8,805 nucleotides of DNA, from contig JBBTQJ010000016.1 of assembly GCA_038065755.1 (NCBI GenBank), positions 1 through 8,805 on the forward strand, in the 5' to 3' direction. Numbering within the stretch: position 1 is the first letter of the stretch; every line of letters begins with the position of its first letter. The position numbers and the translations under genes are program-made. This DNA is from JBBTQJ01 sp038065755. Lineage in GTDB: Bacteria > Patescibacteriota > Minisyncoccia > Minisyncoccales > Staskawiczbacteraceae. Shown here piece by piece: positions 6,680-8,805 of the stretch. The notes under the pieces are model-generated. The model was not told the DNA's origin, made no database searches, and saw only the letters and a list, made by a program, of their open reading frames with translations.

Positions 6680-6700
6680 TATTTTAAAACAATCAAATAT

Positions 6701-6729
6701 ATAATACCCTAAATTTTCAATAGCGTCAA
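6701..6729 (-). promoter_or_regulatory. Sigma70-type promoter of the regulator operon
   Basis: On the minus strand TTGACG (6724-6729) and TATTAT (6701-6706) are 17 nt apart, a near-consensus promoter. Transcription would begin near 6694, leaving a leader of about 38 nt before the ATG at 6656. Its -35 box stands back to back with that of the divergent gene, 24 bp away. Confidence 0.6.
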
Positions 6730-6739
6730 TACATATTAT

Positions 6740-6762
6740 TGTTGTCATAACTATTGACAACA
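6740..6762. promoter_or_regulatory. Inverted repeat, candidate operator
   Basis: TGTTGTCA and TGACAACA form a perfect 8-bp inverted repeat with a 7-bp spacer. Its right arm covers the -35 box (6754-6759) of the secreted-protein gene, and the left arm lies about 10 bp beyond the -35 box of the regulator promoter. A dimeric repressor bound here would block the rightward promoter and could also touch the leftward one. The divergent TrmB-like regulator is the obvious candidate ligand, by position only. Confidence 0.5.
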
Positions 6763-6783
6763 CTTCTTGATTTTAAGTATGAT
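6754..6783 (+). promoter_or_regulatory. Sigma70-type promoter of the secreted-protein gene
   Basis: Consensus TTGACA (6754-6759) and TATGAT (6778-6783) are 18 nt apart. The expected transcription start is near 6790, giving a leader of about 78 nt that contains two hairpins before the ATG at 6868. Confidence 0.65.
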
Positions 6784-6790
6784 GAGTTTG

Positions 6791-6834
6791 AGAAACTGAG
6801 ATTTTATCTTGAGGCAATCAAGAATCTCGGTTCT
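6791..6834 (+). promoter_or_regulatory. Stable hairpin at the 5' end of the leader
   Basis: The RNA can fold from its first bases: AGAA(A)C pairs with GTTCT with one bulged A, a U-G pair follows, then GAGATT (6798-6803) with AATCTC (6823-6828), and after a 4-nt bulge CTTGA (6808-6812) with TCAAG (6818-6822) around a GGCAA loop. There is no T-run after it, so it is not a terminator. A hairpin at the very 5' end can protect mRNA, as in ompA; a regulatory role is also possible. I recognise no riboswitch class. Confidence 0.55.
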
Positions 6835-6840
6835 AATGTG

Positions 6841-6868
6841 TAGCTCTTTTACAAAAGGGAGTGAGCTA
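6841..6868 (+). promoter_or_regulatory. Hairpin enclosing the Shine-Dalgarno site and reaching the start codon
   Basis: TAGCTC (6841-6846) is complementary to GAGCTA (6863-6868), whose last base is the A of the ATG. The loop between them contains the Shine-Dalgarno motif AAGGGAG (6855-6861), 6 nt before the start. Folding would restrict access to the start codon, so translation may be controlled here. Confidence 0.45.
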
Positions 6869-7260
6869 TGTCTCGGTTCGTGTCAAGGCTGGTGGTGCTT
6901 GGGGTGTTTCTGTTCTGTGTGAACACTGTGATGGCGACTGGTCAAACCGCTACCATCTCGCGTGGACAAACGAAAGTTTGGCCCATAAATCCCGGAGACA
7001 CCTTGACAGTGTACTACAATCCCGACGGGAGACCATGCACTGTCATCTGGTGGGATATGTGGTACTACAATTGGTTTCGGCGTCCATATACCACGATGAA
7101 CATGTTTGGCGGTTACCGCAATGTGTGGAATTTGATCTATACCAGCGCGGTTCAGCCGATTCACTACAGCTGGCAGTTGTACCTAGGCCAAGGGACGCAG
7201 TGCAAAATCGTGTTCAAGAATTACACGAACGGCGATTTCGTGTATCTTCAGATTAGATAG
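6868..7260 (+). CDS. Small secreted protein of unknown function
   Basis: I do not recognise this 130-aa protein. Residues 1-23 are a clear Sec signal peptide: basic start (R3, R7), hydrophobic core at 8-20 and a VMA cleavage motif before T24. The mature part is about 107 aa, rich in Trp and Tyr (WWDMWYYNWF at 61-70), with alternating polar and hydrophobic residues suggesting a beta-sandwich. Two cysteines, C57 and C112, could form a disulfide; C17 lies in the signal peptide. The start is fixed by AAGGGAG at 6855-6861 and by the signal peptide. Promoter, structured leader and terminator all belong to this one gene. At about 50% G+C it is far richer than the genes on both sides, which suggests transfer. 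It faces away from the TrmB-like fusion gene and may be its regulatory target. An exported surface or extracellular binding protein is likely. Confidence 0.75.
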   Translation: MSRFVSRLVVLGVFLFCVNTVMATGQTATISRGQTKVWPINPGDTLTVYYNPDGRPCTVIWWDMWYYNWFRRPYTTMNMFGGYRNVWNLIYTSAVQPIHYSWQLYLGQGTQCKIVFKNYTNGDFVYLQIR

Positions 7261-7270
7261 GAGATGCACG

Positions 7271-7316
7271 AAAAAAAACCGAGTATGGTGCGATCACCGC
7301 GCTCGGTTTTCTTATT
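7271..7316. terminator. Strong terminator, probably bidirectional
   Basis: AAAACCGAG (7275-7283) pairs with CTCGGTTTT (7302-7310), and inside this GGTG/CACC forms an inner stem around CGAT. T-rich DNA follows on the plus strand, and eight T follow on the minus strand. It ends the secreted-protein transcript and lies next to the stop of the convergent membrane-protein gene. Confidence 0.85.
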
Positions 7317-7667
7317 TTATTTTCTATTGATAAATGTTGAAATAATACAACTTATTAAATATGCTTCTAAAATAACAGGCAATAAAAAACTAAACAAAAA
7401 CAGAAGAATTATGTAGTTCTGCGACCCATTAATAATCAAATTATCAATAAAGCTTTTAGTGATAAAAAGGTTGTTGATAAGACGGGCAGGGTAAAAAATG
7501 ATATTTGACACAAAATTTATTGTCCTTATTGTTAAATTCGGTTCCACAATCTTATCTTCAATAACAGTTATACTACTTGAATAGAGAAGATTGCCTCCGA
7601 AGGCCGCCAACACTATTATTATCGTAAGGATAATCTTAAAAGCAGTTAATTTTAAAAATTTTTTCAT
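7317..7667 (-). CDS. Small membrane protein of unknown function
   Basis: A 116-aa protein with two clear membrane helices: residues about 8-30 after a basic start (MKKFLKLTAFK), and about 84-111, ending in a short basic tail (NRK). The segment between, about 31-82, is mostly polar with a moderately hydrophobic stretch near 50-68. The end of the second helix contains YLISCII, which recalls small two-helix membrane proteins often seen in Patescibacteria genomes; this is recollection of a pattern, not a search result. No known domain is visible and no function can be given. The gene is about 29% G+C, convergent with the secreted-protein gene and divergent from the second Nudix gene. The upstream 75 bp holds a possible minus-strand -10 box (TATGAT) 11 nt before the ATG, without a good -35. 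Confidence 0.65.
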   Translation of the reverse strand: MKKFLKLTAFKIILTIIIVLAAFGGNLLYSSSITVIEDKIVEPNLTIRTINFVSNIIFYPARLINNLFITKSFIDNLIINGSQNYIILLFLFSFLLPVILEAYLISCIISTFINRK

Positions 7668-7697
7668 ATATATAAACTATCATAAAAACACCCTTAG

Positions 7698-7720
7698 TGC
7701 AAATTGCAATATTTTATAAT
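7698..7720 (+). promoter_or_regulatory. Candidate promoter and small palindrome before the second Nudix gene
   Basis: A consensus TATAAT (7715-7720) lies 22 nt before the ATG at 7743, giving a leader of about 15 nt. No good -35 box stands at the right distance. Just upstream, TGCAA-A-TTGCA (7698-7708) is a short palindrome between the divergent membrane-protein and Nudix genes. Confidence 0.35.
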
Positions 7721-7742
7721 ACAAATACTTCTAAATTAAGAT

Positions 7743-8168
7743 ATGAAAACCAACATTCCAAACAAAATTTATAATCAAAAACGAGCTAAGGAAAAATGCG
7801 TTAACGTTGTAATCTTAAGTAGCCAAGGAAAAATTTTTATTTTAAAAAGAAGCTCGCAGGAACCAAGTTACCCAAATCTTTGGGATTTGCCGGGCGGAAA
7901 AGTAAAAAACGGCGAAACCCTGCAAGAAGCCACAAAGAGAGAAACAAAAGAGGAAAGCGGTTTGGACGTAGAATTAAGACGGAATTATTTTTATGTTTAT
8001 AATTGCCCCGACAAAAAATTTAATATATATGGATTTAAAGCAAGGTCAATTAACGGAGACGTATTATTAAGCGAAGAACATACGGAATTCAAATGGATAT
8101 CCAAAGATAATTGGGAAAATTTAGAATATACCCCGAGCGTAACCGCAACAATAAAAGAATTTTTATAA
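7743..8168 (+). CDS. Nudix hydrolase, MutT-like
   Basis: A second Nudix pyrophosphatase, 141 aa, distinct from the one at 4036. The Nudix box is complete at residues 52-74: G52, E58, R66, E67, E70, E71 and G73, preceded by LWDLPGG. The strand before the box (KIFILKRSSQEP, 30-41) and the C-terminal EFKWISKDN segment (115-123) are typical of MutT/ADP-ribose pyrophosphatase-like members. A house-cleaning role on oxidised or other non-canonical nucleotides is likely by family, but specificity cannot be read. No clear Shine-Dalgarno motif precedes the ATG. The end of this gene touches the start of the recognisable histidine kinase sequence at about 8165, leaving no spacer between them. Confidence 0.85.
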   Translation: MKTNIPNKIYNQKRAKEKCVNVVILSSQGKIFILKRSSQEPSYPNLWDLPGGKVKNGETLQEATKRETKEESGLDVELRRNYFYVYNCPDKKFNIYGFKARSINGDVLLSEEHTEFKWISKDNWENLEYTPSVTATIKEFL

Positions 8169-8805
8169 ATAAGTGGTTAAATATTGTTATTTTATGTATT
8201 GCCTTATTTTTTGTCATAAGTCCATTTTTGAATAGTTATATTATAAAAAATGTCATACCACACACCAACACAGAAGATGAAATATTCTTCGGTTCATTGC
8301 TTAATGCATGGGGTATTTATTTAATTTCTTTTTTTATAATAGCGTTTTTTCTATTAGCAAAAAAATATAAGGAATCTAATGGAATAGAAAAATTACAGAT
8401 AGGGTATGTTTTAGTAGGGTCATTTTTATCTATATTTATCGGAACAATTACTAACCACGTTTTTCCATTATATTTTAATAATCCTAATTACGCCTGGATA
8501 GGTCCTTTTGGAGCAATTATAATGGTAATTTTTATAAGTTATTCAGCCATGAAACACCACCTTTTCAATATTAAAGTTATTGCGACAGAATTGTTTGCTT
8601 TCGCGATTTGGATGGTTATGCTAGTTAAAGTATTTTCTTCCAGTAGTTCTGATTTATTATTAAATGTCGGGATTTTTTTTGGAGTAGTAATTTTTGGTTA
8701 TTTATTAATTCGTAGCGTTATAAACGAAGTCGGACAACGGGAGAGGATTAAGAAGTTGGCCGAAGAGTTGGAGAGGGCGCTGGAGGCCGAGAAGAAGGCT
8801 AACGA
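8165..8805 (+). CDS. Membrane sensor histidine kinase, N-terminal region, 5'-truncated and cut by the window end
   Basis: An open frame continues without stops from 8111 to the window end and encodes a multi-pass membrane region. Counting from 8165, hydrophobic helices fall at about 4-22, 44-65, 78-98, 108-128, 139-156 and 163-183, with the segment MKHHLFNIKVIATELF at 129-144. A charged coiled coil follows (QRERIKKLAEELERALEAEK, 191-210), the usual lead into the kinase phosphoacceptor domain, which lies outside the window. This matches membrane-sensing histidine kinases common in Patescibacteria, judged by pattern. No ATG exists until 8522, inside the fourth helix; TTG codons occur at 8111 and 8228. 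Recognisable sequence begins right at the Nudix stop, and the first helices of the family seem to be missing. The 5' end is therefore probably lost, or a rare start codon is used. Base composition rises sharply after about 8726. Confidence 0.6.
   Translation, partial: MNKWLNIVILCIALFFVISPFLNSYIIKNVIPHTNTEDEIFFGSLLNAWGIYLISFFIIAFFLLAKKYKESNGIEKLQIGYVLVGSFLSIFIGTITNHVFPLYFNNPNYAWIGPFGAIIMVIFISYSAMKHHLFNIKVIATELFAFAIWMVMLVKVFSSSSSDLLLNVGIFFGVVIFGYLLIRSVINEVGQRERIKKLAEELERALEAEKKAN

Noticed and set aside
6883..7164. Minus-strand open frame opposite the secreted-protein gene
   Set aside because: No promoter or ribosome site, no recognisable domain, and it lies fully within a well-supported gene.
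6861..7256. Open frame of 131 codons (GTG start) overlapping the secreted-protein gene
   Set aside because: It overlaps the 6868-7260 gene in another frame, its start lies on the Shine-Dalgarno motif itself, and its product has no signal peptide or domain. Long open shadow frames are expected in G+C-richer DNA. The 6868 frame has proper spacing and a signal peptide.

Overview
The window looks like a fragment of a Patescibacteria (Candidate Phyla Radiation) genome, probably from the Parcubacteria side. This is inference from content: most genes are very A+T-rich (about 25-33% G+C in stretches I counted), start without a Shine-Dalgarno motif and use the standard code. They include small Nudix hydrolases, a TrmB-like regulator, a two-helix membrane protein and a multi-pass membrane histidine kinase of types common in that group. 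Two blocks stand apart by composition: 2-2000 and 6868-7260 are close to 50% G+C and carry clear Shine-Dalgarno motifs. The window is therefore a mosaic, and these blocks may be acquired.

Layout. Positions 2-2000 hold two overlapping radical SAM/SPASM genes closed by a terminator. A promoter with an extended -10 box sits just before a truncated methyltransferase (2206-2445). It is followed, with overlaps, by a family 2 glycosyltransferase (2435-3412) and an intact small SAM methyltransferase (3399-3995), then a Nudix hydrolase (4036-4473). A bidirectional terminator separates these from a minus-strand operon. That operon contains a two-part protein with a TrmB-like DNA-binding half and a formylglycine-generating-enzyme-like half (5235-6656), followed 4 nt later by a glycerophosphodiester phosphodiesterase (4532-5230).

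The regulator gene faces away from a small secreted orphan protein (6868-7260) across 211 bp. That gap holds two back-to-back sigma70-type promoters with an inverted repeat on the -35 box of the secreted-protein gene, then two hairpins in its leader. A bidirectional terminator follows, then a small membrane protein (7317-7667, minus), a second Nudix hydrolase (7743-8168) and a sensor histidine kinase that has no normal start and runs off the window (8165-8805).

How the genes may work together (inference): the most interesting unit is 4532-7310. A fused sensor-regulator there could control its own operon, including the phosphodiesterase, and the divergent secreted protein. The FGE-like half lacks both active-site cysteines, so ligand binding is more likely than catalysis. 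The radical SAM pair resembles peptide- or cofactor-modifying enzymes, but no precursor peptide is visible. No RNA genes, CRISPR arrays, insertion sequences or integrases were seen.
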